Source of the DNA: Spirochaetia bacterium
Lineage (GTDB): Bacteria; Spirochaetota; Spirochaetia; Treponematales; Rectinemataceae
Reading direction: 5' to 3'
Length of the DNA: 11,807 nucleotides
Assembly (NCBI GenBank): GCA_021286925.1
Contig: JAJTBL010000027.1
Span: forward strand, 1-11,807
The position numbers and the translations under genes are program-made. Shown here one piece after another: positions 1-6,321 of this stretch (position 1 is its first letter; each line of letters opens with the position of its first letter). The notes beneath the pieces were generated by a model, which saw only the letters and a list, made by a program, of their open reading frames with translations, had not been told where the DNA came from and made no database searches.

Positions 1-338
1 TGCCAGCGGTGGAAGATGGGCGGGTTCGGCCAGCGTCCCGCGCCTTCCAAAGTCTGCCAGAACGCCTCTGCAATCATCAGGGAGTTGAGAAAGGGGCTTC
101 CTGCCGCGACACATCTCTCGTCTCCCTGCCAGAGGTGGATTTGGAGGCCTGCGCTGAGTGCCTTGCATTCGCCGGAGCTGGCGATGGCTTGATAGAGCTC
201 TTTGGGCGTTGAGCCTCCAGCCAGGCAGGCATGGAAATCTTTCTTTCCGGATACGGCAGCTTTTTTCAGCACCGCGATGACGGCTTGGGATGTCCGGGCA
301 AGCCAGGCATCCCGAGAAGCAAAGGTTTCGATGGTCAT
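1..338 (-). CDS. pgl: 6-phosphogluconolactonase, N-terminal part (runs off the window edge)
   Basis: The cytoplasmic enzyme hydrolyses 6-phosphogluconolactone to 6-phosphogluconate, the second step of the oxidative pentose phosphate pathway. About 112 of the usual 230-250 residues are visible; the 3' end lies beyond base 1. The frame begins MTIETFASRDAW and contains the sugar-phosphate isomerase-like motif LAGGSTPKELY (about residues 40-50), followed by WQGDER and SPFLNS, which match the family's GDER and S-x-NS segments. The ATG at 338 is chosen because a Shine-Dalgarno-like AGCAGGA lies just upstream and the frame aligns with the family N-terminus. It starts 13 nt after the zwf stop codon, so the two are almost certainly co-transcribed and act in sequence on the product of Zwf. 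Identification is confident; nothing can be said about the missing C-terminal half. Confidence 0.93.
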   Translation of the reverse strand, partial: MTIETFASRDAWLARTSQAVIAVLKKAAVSGKKDFHACLAGGSTPKELYQAIASSGECKALSAGLQIHLWQGDERCVAAGSPFLNSLMIAEAFWQTLEGAGRWPNPPIFHRW

Positions 339-351
339 GACGCTGTCCTGC

Positions 352-1935
352 TCAGCCTTGTGATGGAGGAATGGGCGAAAAGGCTGGATATCGCCACAGC
401 CCGCCTGCTTCCGGCGGCGCTTCGGGATCCGTTTCGCGCCAGGCTTTTTCGAGCTCGTCGATGACAGCCCAGGCATGCTCCGATTCATCCGCTCTGATGA
501 AGAGGGTGGAGTCGCCGGCAAGGGCATCCGCAATGAGCCGCTCATAGGCTTCGGGAAGGTAATTGCTCACTTCCCGCCAGGAAAACCGCAGATGGCTGGC
601 TTTGATGGCTGGTACGCCCGGCAATTTCGCGTTAAAGGTCAGCCAGACGCCCTCATCCGGCTGGATCCGGATGGTGAGTGCGTTGCTGACCAGCTTTTCG
701 CCGCACTGTGCGGCAAAGAGCGCGGAGGGCGGCCGCTTGAATTGAATGACAATCTGGCTGAATTTTTCCGCAAAGGCTTTGCCTGTCCGCAAGGTGATGG
801 GCACTCCGGAAAACCGCCAGTTGTCCAGCTCCAGCGTCAGCTGGGCGTAGGTTTCGGTTGCGGAATCAGGGCTGACCTTGCTTTCCTTCCGATAGGCCGG
901 GATGACCGTGCCGTCCGGACCCATTCCCTCAATATATTGGCCGCGGCGCGCGTGCCGGACCAGTTCGCTGGGGGAATAGCGGCGGATGGATTGCAGTACT
1001 TTCACCTTCTCGTCCCGGATGCTTTCAGGGTCGAGGGTTGCGGGCGGCTCCATGGTCACCAGGCACATGAGCTGGGTCAGGTGGTTTTGGAGCATGTCAC
1101 GGGCGGCGCCGGCAGTATCATAGTAGCCGCCGCGCTGGCCGATGCCGTCCTGCTCGAATACCGAAATCTCGATGCTGCTGATGTGGTGGCAATTCCAGAT
1201 GGGTTCGAAGACCGAATTGGCGAAGCGGAGATAGAGGAGGTTCTGGACGGTTTCCTTTCCCAGATAATGGTCGATGCGATAGATATCTGTTTCACGGAAA
1301 TGGCGGTGCAGGAGATTGGTGAGCGCCCGGGCGCTCTCAGCATCCCTTCCGTACGGCTTTTCCACAACCAGGCGCCGCCAGCCCTGGCTGCCTGCCGGAC
1401 TGTCAGGCTTGCCGGAATCCGCTACGCTGGTGCCCAGCCCTGCTGTGCCGAGATTTTCCGCGATTCCGCCAAAGTGCTCAGGGCCGACTGCGAGGTAGAA
1501 CAATGCGTTCCGGGGCAGGGAAAGACTGCGGGGTTCACCGTCATCGGCGGCAAAAAAACCGGGATTCTCTCCTGCGATTATTTTCGCGAGGGCATGATAC
1601 CCTTCGGGTTGCTCAAGATCGGCCTGCAGGTACCAGATTCGGGAGGAAAAAGCTTCGAATGCTGAGTCTGCAAATGAGGAGTGACGGGCATGAGCCCGGA
1701 CATCCTCCAAGACCTGCTGCCTGAATTCGGCATGACGCAGAGAGCGCCGGGCAAAGCCGATGATAACCATGCCTTCCGGCAGGGCACCCTCCTGGTGGAG
1801 ATCGAACAGGGCGGGGAAAATCTTGCGGTGCGCCAGATCGCCGGTAGCTCCGAAAATGACAAAAAAAGCGGGCTCCGGTGCAAAGCGATGGGCTTCAAGA
1901 TTGCAGACAGGATAATCCTGATTGATGACATTCAT
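352..1935 (-). CDS. zwf: glucose-6-phosphate 1-dehydrogenase
   Basis: The enzyme oxidises glucose 6-phosphate to 6-phosphogluconolactone with NADP+, feeding the pentose phosphate pathway and making NADPH in the cytoplasm. The 527-residue product has the Rossmann nucleotide-binding motif GATGDLAHRK (residues 29-38), EKPYG (192-196) and the active-site signature RIDHYLGKE (220-228) with the catalytic His. The C-terminal part has the conserved RGGYYD and RDMLQNHL segments. The frame stays open to 2103, but that extension overlaps the methyltransferase gene and is not family-like; the ATG at 1935 puts the Rossmann motif at its usual place. A loop of about 15 Gly/Ser/Pro-rich residues around 165-185 looks longer than usual. 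No Shine-Dalgarno sequence precedes the ATG. The gene lies 73 nt after the methyltransferase and 13 nt before pgl, so it may be expressed from upstream, from its own AT-rich promoter, or both. Confidence 0.97.
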   Translation of the reverse strand: MNVINQDYPVCNLEAHRFAPEPAFFVIFGATGDLAHRKIFPALFDLHQEGALPEGMVIIGFARRSLRHAEFRQQVLEDVRAHARHSSFADSAFEAFSSRIWYLQADLEQPEGYHALAKIIAGENPGFFAADDGEPRSLSLPRNALFYLAVGPEHFGGIAENLGTAGLGTSVADSGKPDSPAGSQGWRRLVVEKPYGRDAESARALTNLLHRHFRETDIYRIDHYLGKETVQNLLYLRFANSVFEPIWNCHHISSIEISVFEQDGIGQRGGYYDTAGAARDMLQNHLTQLMCLVTMEPPATLDPESIRDEKVKVLQSIRRYSPSELVRHARRGQYIEGMGPDGTVIPAYRKESKVSPDSATETYAQLTLELDNWRFSGVPITLRTGKAFAEKFSQIVIQFKRPPSALFAAQCGEKLVSNALTIRIQPDEGVWLTFNAKLPGVPAIKASHLRFSWREVSNYLPEAYERLIADALAGDSTLFIRADESEHAWAVIDELEKAWRETDPEAPPEAGGLWRYPAFSPIPPSQG

Positions 1936-1942
1936 AAAGAAT

Positions 1943-1948
1943 AATATA
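1943..1948 (-). promoter_or_regulatory. possible -10 box just before zwf
   Basis: On the minus strand the 15 bases before the zwf ATG are almost pure A/T and include TATATT ending 7 nt before the start (overlapping alternatives TATATA and TATTAT). There is no good -35 at 16-18 nt: the best, TGGCCG, matches the consensus at 3 of 6 positions. If used, it would start transcription at or next to the ATG. Weak on its own; noted because other genes here show the same layout. Confidence 0.28.
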
Positions 1949-2008
1949 TAATGAATTTCTGAATGCGGCCAGTGAGGAATTTCGAGGTACCCAAACGTCT
2001 CTGAGCTT

Positions 2009-3160
2009 TCAGCGCTTGATTGCCGGATACCAATGATACCACTGTTCTTCAGCGCCGTTTTTGATGTGCTTGATGGATTCTGGCGCGCGGCCGAAATACT
2101 CACCGAAATTTTCGATATTCGTGATAAAACCCATGCCCCAACCAGCCTCAGAGAAGCGCTCGCCGAGCGGAGCCAGCGAGGTATAGAGCGCTTTTGCCTG
2201 CTCTTCCGTGCCGAGCCGGTTTCCGTAGGGCGGATTGGTTATCAGATGGCCTATTGCCGAGAACGGTTCGGCTGATTCCGCCTTTTTCTGTTCAAACCGA
2301 ATCCAGTCGGCGACGCCCGCCTCTTCGGCATTGCGGCGCGCGATATTCAGCACCGAAGGGTCGATGTCGGAGGCGAGGATGGAAAACTCCGCGTCAGCTT
2401 TGATTTGGCTTTCCAGCATGGAGCGAGTTTCGCTGACTCCCCGAGGGGTGACAGCGGGCATCGATTCGAAAGCGAAGCGGCGGTTCAGTCCGGGAGCAAA
2501 ATTGAGGGCATAGAGTGCGGCTTCTATAGCGATTGTACCTGAGCCGCACAATGGATCCAGAAGGGCGAATTTCCGGTTCCAGCCGGAGAGAAAGAGCAGG
2601 GAAGCGGCAATCGTCTCTTTCAGCGGAGCTTGGCCGGCCATTGCGCGGTAGCCGCGTTTATGGAGCGCATCGCCTGAAGTGTCGATTCCCACACTGCATT
2701 CGTCATTATCGAGATAGACCCGCACCGCAAGCTCGTTGCCGGTTTCCGGCATTGTGCGCATCCGATACGTCTGCATGAGTTTTTCATAGATTGCCTTCTG
2801 CGCCATTGCCTGCAGGCTCGTCTGGGCGAAGAGTTTCGATTCGTGTGAGCGGACTCGTTCGATATGAATCTTTGTGTCTTTATAGCAGAATATTTCCCAG
2901 GGCATTTCAAAGATACCATCGAAAAATGCATCGAAATCGACAGCCTTGAATCTGCCGGGTTCTATGAGCACTCGTTCCGCGGTTCTCAAGCCGATATTGG
3001 TCATCGAGAGCGCTTGGGTCAGGTTTTTTTCTTCTATATCGAAATAGACCCGTCCTGGCTTTCTTTCGCTTTCCCGCAGGCCGAGCCGTTCAAGTTCCTT
3101 TGAGGTTATTTTTTCCAGTCCGACAGCGCACAGCGCGATTCCGCGCAAGGTTTGTTTCAT
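2009..3160 (-). CDS. THUMP-domain class I SAM-dependent RNA (guanine-N2) methyltransferase, RlmL-N/YpsC type
   Basis: This 383-residue protein matches the N-terminal half of E. coli RlmL and the stand-alone YpsC family, which methylate a guanine of 23S rRNA (G2445 in E. coli) using S-adenosylmethionine. The first ~50 residues (MKQTLRGIALCAVGLEK) form the family's N-terminal region and a THUMP RNA-binding domain follows to about 160. The catalytic UPF0020 domain has DPLCGSGTIAIEA (202-214, SAM-binding loop), an acidic SDIDP (264-268) and the N2-guanine signature NPPYG (309-313). The open frame continues upstream to 3298, but that extension runs antisense through the tRNA gene. The ATG at 3160 fits the family start. 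No Shine-Dalgarno is visible there, but a promoter-like pair ends 6 nt before it. The exact target base is inferred from homology only. Confidence 0.92.
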   Translation of the reverse strand: MKQTLRGIALCAVGLEKITSKELERLGLRESERKPGRVYFDIEEKNLTQALSMTNIGLRTAERVLIEPGRFKAVDFDAFFDGIFEMPWEIFCYKDTKIHIERVRSHESKLFAQTSLQAMAQKAIYEKLMQTYRMRTMPETGNELAVRVYLDNDECSVGIDTSGDALHKRGYRAMAGQAPLKETIAASLLFLSGWNRKFALLDPLCGSGTIAIEAALYALNFAPGLNRRFAFESMPAVTPRGVSETRSMLESQIKADAEFSILASDIDPSVLNIARRNAEEAGVADWIRFEQKKAESAEPFSAIGHLITNPPYGNRLGTEEQAKALYTSLAPLGERFSEAGWGMGFITNIENFGEYFGRAPESIKHIKNGAEEQWYHWYPAIKR

Positions 3161-3166
3161 GCCGAC

Positions 3167-3195
3167 AGTATGATGAAAGCGCACAGAATAGGCAA
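3167..3195 (-). promoter_or_regulatory. putative sigma-70-type promoter of the methyltransferase gene
   Basis: On the minus strand TTGCCT (3195-3190) and CATACT (3172-3167) are separated by 17 nt, each matching its consensus at 4 of 6 positions. The -10 ends 6 nt before the ATG at 3160, so transcription would begin at or next to the start codon. This would explain the missing Shine-Dalgarno site. Moderate support from spacing, weak from the hexamers. Confidence 0.42.
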
Positions 3196-3215
3196 GATAT
3201 TCCAACTGGCAGTTC

Positions 3216-3245
3216 TTGACATGGTTTTGCATTTTACGATAGTAT
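3216..3245 (+). promoter_or_regulatory. putative sigma-70-type promoter of tRNA-Ala
   Basis: A perfect -35 box TTGACA (3216-3221) is followed after 18 nt by TAGTAT (3240-3245, 4 of 6). Transcription would start near 3252, giving a leader of about 8 nt before the mature tRNA at 3260. The bases after the -10 are GC-rich (CTGCCCG), resembling the discriminator of growth-rate and stringent-controlled stable RNA promoters; that regulation is inference. Confidence 0.6.
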
Positions 3246-3259
3246 CTGCCCGTTGTGTC

Positions 3260-3333
<74 letters not shown>

Positions 3334-3342
3334 CGATACGCT

Positions 3343-3390
3343 AAAGGCTGTCCGTTACGGATTTTCTGTAACAGACAGCCTTTTTTTTTT
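3343..3390 (+). terminator. intrinsic terminator after tRNA-Ala
   Basis: A 16-bp stem (3343-3358 with 3368-3383, one C/A mismatch at 3353/3373) closes a 9-nt loop. Its base AAAGGCTGTC pairs with GACAGCCTTT and the stem runs into ten consecutive T (3381-3390). It lies 10 nt after the tRNA end and is a textbook Rho-independent terminator. Confidence 0.93.
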
Positions 3391-3414
3391 AAAAGCGCGG
3401 CAAACCTCGGCCGC
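3391..3414 (-). terminator. weak terminator candidate after the isomerase lipoprotein gene
   Basis: Read on the minus strand, GCGGC and GCCGC form a 5-bp, 8-nt-loop hairpin (3414-3397) followed by GC and four T. It starts 9 nt after the stop codon at 3423. The short stem and short T run make it marginal. The larger hairpin at 3343-3383 could also stop minus-strand transcripts, but on that side it is followed by only three T. Confidence 0.35.
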
Positions 3415-3422
3415 AATATGAA

Positions 3423-4448
3423 TCATGGTTTGATGCTGGTCAGTTCCATTTCGAACACGAGGTAGGCATCAGCCGGGATCACGCCGGCGATTCCCGAGGA
3501 GCCATAGGCCAGTTCCGGCGGAATGACAACCAGGCGTTTTTCTCCTTTTTTCATGGTGGCGACAACCTTGTCCCAGCCCTCGATAATCTCGCCGGTTCCA
3601 ACCTTGAAACTCAACGGTGCGCCGGAAAGGCTGGATTGATCAAAAATAGTGCCGTCAAGCAGCATGCCCTTGTAAATGACCGAGACTGTCGAGCCCTTCT
3701 GCGGCACTTCTCCGAAGCCTTTTCTGATTACTTTCTGGAAAATGCCGTTTTCATCTTTGACGGCGTCCGGCCATTTTTTGCTGATAAAAGCTTCATCCGA
3801 AGCACGCTTGGCCTGCGCCGCCGCTTTAAGCGCCGCGTAGCCTGCGGAAAGCCGCTCGTCCCAGGCTTTCTGGGAGCTGTCGAAAGCTTTCGCCGCCGCA
3901 CCGATTCGCTGGATGGTTATTTTGTTGATCTTATCTCCGACCGCGATTTTGTTGACAACATCCATGCCTTCCACGACCTTGCCAAAGACTGAGTGTTTTC
4001 CGTCAAGCCAGGGGGTTTCGGCGAGCGTGATGAAAAATTGGCTTCCGTTCGTGTTGGGGCCGGCATTTGCCATTGACAGGATGCCGGGTCCGCTGTGCTT
4101 CAGTTCCGGTGAAAACTCATCCGGGAATTTGTATCCCGGTCCGCCGGTGCCATCGCCTTTCGGATCTCCCCCCTGAATGACAAATCCAGGCTCTACCCGG
4201 TGAAAGACAAGACCGTTGTAGAAGGGTTTGCCTTTGGTGACATCCAAAGAGCCTTCCGCGAGCCCGACAAAATTCCCAACCGTCATGGGAGCTTTTTCAA
4301 ATTCGAGCTGAATGACAATAGCGCCCTTGCTGGTGTCCATGGTCGCGTACAGACCGTCCGGAAGCTGGTTGGTGTTCTGGCATGAAGCCAGGCTCGCCAG
4401 CAACGAGAAAAAAGTGACAATACCTAATGTGCGTTTATTGTGGATCAT
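3423..4448 (-). CDS. lipoprotein with fused cyclophilin and FKBP peptidyl-prolyl isomerase domains
   Basis: The 341-residue protein should catalyse cis-trans isomerisation of prolyl bonds outside the cytoplasm, aiding folding of exported proteins. Residues 1-22 form a lipoprotein signal peptide (MIHNKR then a hydrophobic core) ending in lipobox LASC with Cys23 as the lipidated residue. Residues ~31-183 are a cyclophilin domain with FHRVEPGFVIQGGD (Arg84, Phe89, Gln92), NGSQFFI (134-140) and PWLDGKH (Trp147, His152), so its active site looks intact. Residues 184-236 are an Ala/Lys-rich, probably helical linker. Residues ~240-341 are an FKBP domain with DGTIFDQSS, IIEGWD and IPPELAYG, also intact. 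The ATG at 4448 is preferred to one at 4487 because the latter would put a Cys-rich stretch before the signal peptide. The cyclophilin-FKBP order has, to my recollection, been described in Treponema as a dual-family immunophilin. It diverges from the dCMP deaminase gene. Confidence 0.94.
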   Translation of the reverse strand: MIHNKRTLGIVTFFSLLASLASCQNTNQLPDGLYATMDTSKGAIVIQLEFEKAPMTVGNFVGLAEGSLDVTKGKPFYNGLVFHRVEPGFVIQGGDPKGDGTGGPGYKFPDEFSPELKHSGPGILSMANAGPNTNGSQFFITLAETPWLDGKHSVFGKVVEGMDVVNKIAVGDKINKITIQRIGAAAKAFDSSQKAWDERLSAGYAALKAAAQAKRASDEAFISKKWPDAVKDENGIFQKVIRKGFGEVPQKGSTVSVIYKGMLLDGTIFDQSSLSGAPLSFKVGTGEIIEGWDKVVATMKKGEKRLVVIPPELAYGSSGIAGVIPADAYLVFEMELTSIKP

Positions 4449-4454
4449 AGTGCA

Positions 4455-4463
4455 ACAATACCA
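4455..4463 (-). promoter_or_regulatory. extended -10 promoter of the isomerase lipoprotein gene
   Basis: On the minus strand TGG followed directly by TATTGT (4463-4455) matches the extended -10 pattern TGnTATAAT, with 4 of 6 hexamer positions identical. No convincing -35 is seen, which extended -10 promoters can tolerate. The box ends 6 nt before the ATG at 4448, so the transcript would have essentially no leader, in keeping with the missing Shine-Dalgarno site. Confidence 0.42.
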
Positions 4464-4481
4464 GAAAAATTTGCATGATGG

Positions 4482-4495
4482 AAGCATGCATGCTT
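4482..4495. promoter_or_regulatory. perfect 14-bp palindrome, possible shared operator
   Basis: AAGCATGCATGCTT is identical to its reverse complement. It sits in the 91-bp divergent gap between the isomerase lipoprotein and dCMP deaminase genes. Its right end overlaps the putative -35 of the deaminase (4494-4499) and its left end overlaps the -35 position of the isomerase promoter. Part of it, CATGCTTGA (4489-4497), recurs as a direct repeat at 4510-4518, exactly 21 bp further, which is about two helical turns. A regulator binding both promoters is inference; no regulator gene is in the window. Confidence 0.4.
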
Positions 4496-4522
4496 GACTT
4501 CAGCGGAGCCATGCTTGATCAT
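4494..4522 (+). promoter_or_regulatory. putative promoter of the dCMP deaminase operon
   Basis: TTGACT (4494-4499, 5 of 6) and GATCAT (4517-4522, 4 of 6) are spaced by 17 nt. Transcription would start near 4529, so the message would begin at or inside the Shine-Dalgarno sequence GGGGAGAAG (4528-4536), an unusually short leader. The -10 is poor, so the start could lie elsewhere. Confidence 0.38.
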
Positions 4523-4539
4523 GAAGCGGGGAGAAGCCT

Positions 4540-5031
4540 ATGAGTGACGCTGTGTACCGCCGTCCCAGCTGGGATGAGTATTTTATGGAAGTCGCCAACG
4601 CAATAGCGAAACGGGCAACCTGCGATCGGGGCAGGTCGGGTTGTGTCATTGCCCGTGACAATCAGATACTCGCGACCGGATATGTCGGAGCGCCCAGCGG
4701 CCTGCCGCATTGTGACGAGGTCGGGCATCAGCTGAAAAAGCTGATCCATGAGGACGGTTCGATAACCCAGCATTGCGTCCGGACGGTCCATGCCGAGCAG
4801 AACGCGATCTGCCAGGCTGCCCGGCGAGGAGTCTCGATTGAAGGCGCAACCCTGTATTGCCGTATGACGCCCTGCCGGACCTGTGCCATGATGATCATCA
4901 ATTGCGGTATTGTCCGTGTCGTCTGTGAGCGCCGCTACCATGATGGGGCCGAGAGCGAGGCGATGTTCCGCCAGGTGGGTATTAAAATCGAATATGTCTT
5001 TGATGAGGTTCAGAAATACTCCAATCAGTAA
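4540..5031 (+). CDS. comEB: deoxycytidylate (dCMP) deaminase
   Basis: The 163-residue cytoplasmic zinc enzyme deaminates dCMP to dUMP, supplying the substrate of thymidylate synthase. Zinc-binding and catalytic motifs are present: HAE at 84-86 (His ligand and proton-shuttling Glu) and PCRTC at 111-115 (Cys112 and Cys115 ligands). The N-terminal WDEYFMEVANAIAKRATCDR and the GYVGAPSGLPHC segment are typical of the ComEB/dCMP deaminase family, including an extra Cys/His pair that often binds a second structural zinc. Length is normal. The ATG at 4540 is set by a strong Shine-Dalgarno GGGGAGAAG 3-11 nt upstream. It is probably the first gene of an operon with the YmdB-like and RseC-like genes, separated from the former by 54 nt. 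The symbol follows B. subtilis usage; a role in competence is not implied. Confidence 0.95.
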   Translation: MSDAVYRRPSWDEYFMEVANAIAKRATCDRGRSGCVIARDNQILATGYVGAPSGLPHCDEVGHQLKKLIHEDGSITQHCVRTVHAEQNAICQAARRGVSIEGATLYCRMTPCRTCAMMIINCGIVRVVCERRYHDGAESEAMFRQVGIKIEYVFDEVQKYSNQ

Positions 5032-5085
5032 GCAGGCGCCCTGTTGCTCAAAATAAGCGATTCCCTATACAGTAGGCGCGTGAGC

Positions 5086-5883
5086 ATGAATATTGTTTTT
5101 CTTGGTGAAATAACTGGCAAATCCGGCGTTTTCGCGGTCAAATCGACATTGCGGGAAATTAAAACCCGCTACGCGCCCGATTTCATCATTGCTAATACCG
5201 ATTCGACGACAGGCGGCGCCGGCCTCGGCGTTCAGCATGCAGTCTATCTGAAAAAACTGGGGCTGGATTGCCTCACAATCGGCGAAAGCGCCTACTTCAA
5301 GCTGGATATGACAGGGTTTTACCCCAAGGCTCCCTGGGTGCTTCGTCCCGCCAATTATCCCTATGACAATCCGGGGCGGGGATACCGCGTTTTCCAGACT
5401 GAACGAGGAAAGATAGCGGTCATTGTCCTGCTCGGCCAAGCCGGTTTCAGCAGGGTTCATCTGGAAAATCCCTTTCATACCATTGACCGGATCCTGGAGC
5501 GAGTATCCAAAGACACTGCTTCGATTATAGTAGATTTCCATGCCGCGACCACAGCCGAAAAGCTCACCTTTGCCGCCTATCTTGATGGAAAGGTTTCCGC
5601 GGTTATCGGCAGTCACTGCAAGGCCCTGACCGCCGACGCCAGAATTCTGCAAAAAGGAACCGCGGCGATTACCGATTCCGGGCGCTGTGGCAGTATATTA
5701 TCAGTGGGCGGTATGGATCCCGCGGCGAAAATCCGCGAGTATATGACTTCGGTTCGAACCTATATGGGAGACGGAACCGAAGGGTTGGAAAGCCAGGGCT
5801 GTGCGCTGACAATTGATGAAAACGGCAGGGCAACAGCCATGGAAAGTTTCAGAATACCGTGCAAGGAGCAGATTCATGACTGA
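5086..5883 (+). CDS. YmdB/TIGR00282-family metallophosphoesterase homologue with degenerate metal site
   Basis: The 265-residue product aligns end to end with the YmdB family, whose characterised members hydrolyse 2',3'-cyclic nucleotides. Matching blocks include LRPANYPYDNPGRGYRVF (86-103), VDFHAATTAEK (149-159), YLDGKVSAVIGSH (165-177) and TADARILQKGTAAITD (182-197). The residues that bind two metals or act in catalysis in YmdB/DR1281 are mostly changed: Asp8 is Glu8, Glu39 is Asp39, Asn40 is Ser40, Asn67 is Glu67, His68 is Ser68 and the second His of HxH is Lys179. Only the His equivalents at 152 and 177 remain. The frame is intact, so this is a real gene rather than decay by frameshift. 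It may be inactive, use different metals, or serve as a binding protein. The ATG at 5086 gives the family length; a TTG at 5044 is in frame but adds non-family residues. Its last 8 nt overlap the RseC-like gene. Confidence 0.88.
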   Translation: MNIVFLGEITGKSGVFAVKSTLREIKTRYAPDFIIANTDSTTGGAGLGVQHAVYLKKLGLDCLTIGESAYFKLDMTGFYPKAPWVLRPANYPYDNPGRGYRVFQTERGKIAVIVLLGQAGFSRVHLENPFHTIDRILERVSKDTASIIVDFHAATTAEKLTFAAYLDGKVSAVIGSHCKALTADARILQKGTAAITDSGRCGSILSVGGMDPAAKIREYMTSVRTYMGDGTEGLESQGCALTIDENGRATAMESFRIPCKEQIHD

Positions 5884-6292
5884 ATTGGCATTGGTCAAAA
5901 AAATAGAGGGCAAAATGGTGACAGTCAGCATCGAACTGCAGGAAGGCTGTGCTGCCTGTTCAAACGGAGCCTGCAAGGCCAACCGCAGTGCCCTGCAAGC
6001 CTACAACCGAAATGATGTGAAAATTGCGGAGGGCGATGAGGTCGAAATCGAAATCCCCGGCGCGGAACAGGCAAAAAGCGCGTTCTGGGTTTTGGGGCTC
6101 CCGCTGGTTGCCCTCTTTGCGGGCTATGGGCTCGGGCGCATTTTGTTCCCGACTGGCGGCGAAGGCCCGGCTGTCGGCGTTTCCGGCGCTTTGTTCCTCA
6201 TTTTGATGGCGGCAGGCATCATGATTCAGAAAAAGAAAAAGTACGAAACAATGCCTGTGATTGTCAGGAAATTTGGCGAATACGGAGTTTAG
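5876..6292 (+). CDS. rseC: RseC/MucC-family membrane protein
   Basis: The 138-residue protein has the RseC family layout. A short cytoplasmic N-terminal domain (MTELALVKKIEGKMV) carries a Cys cluster CAACSNGAC (Cys25, Cys28, Cys33). A small hydrophilic beta domain ends in GDEVEIEIP, and two membrane helices follow at about 69-91 and 99-117, with a basic KKKK turn and a short tail. In E. coli RseC contributes to sigma-E and SoxR control and is linked to the Rnf electron-transport complex; the role here is inferred only from family. A strong Shine-Dalgarno AAGGAG (5863-5868) lies 7 nt before the ATG at 5876, inside the end of the YmdB-like gene. The 8-nt overlap implies translational coupling. 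The frame is open upstream to 5813, but that stretch is the YmdB-like gene read in another frame. It converges on ppk with 29 nt between stop codons and no evident terminator. Confidence 0.86.
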   Translation: MTELALVKKIEGKMVTVSIELQEGCAACSNGACKANRSALQAYNRNDVKIAEGDEVEIEIPGAEQAKSAFWVLGLPLVALFAGYGLGRILFPTGGEGPAVGVSGALFLILMAAGIMIQKKKKYETMPVIVRKFGEYGV

Positions 6293-6321
6293 TTTCCAGT
6301 ATTAGCGCGGAGGAGCATGAT

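Noticed and set aside
475..1665. A 396-codon open frame on the plus strand
   Set aside because: It lies wholly antisense to zwf, whose catalytic motifs are unmistakable. The translation has no recognisable domain, and long antisense frames are expected in GC-leaning coding sequence.
1936..2103. N-terminal extension of zwf to 2103
   Set aside because: It overlaps the end of the methyltransferase gene and precedes the family N-terminus by 56 non-conserved residues.
3204..3214. AACTG-G-CAGTT dyad just upstream of the tRNA -35 box
   Set aside because: Arms of 5 bp are expected by chance in a gap this size; no second copy or other support.
5065..5652. A 195-codon minus-strand open frame
   Set aside because: Antisense shadow of the YmdB-like gene; the plus strand carries the conserved family blocks.
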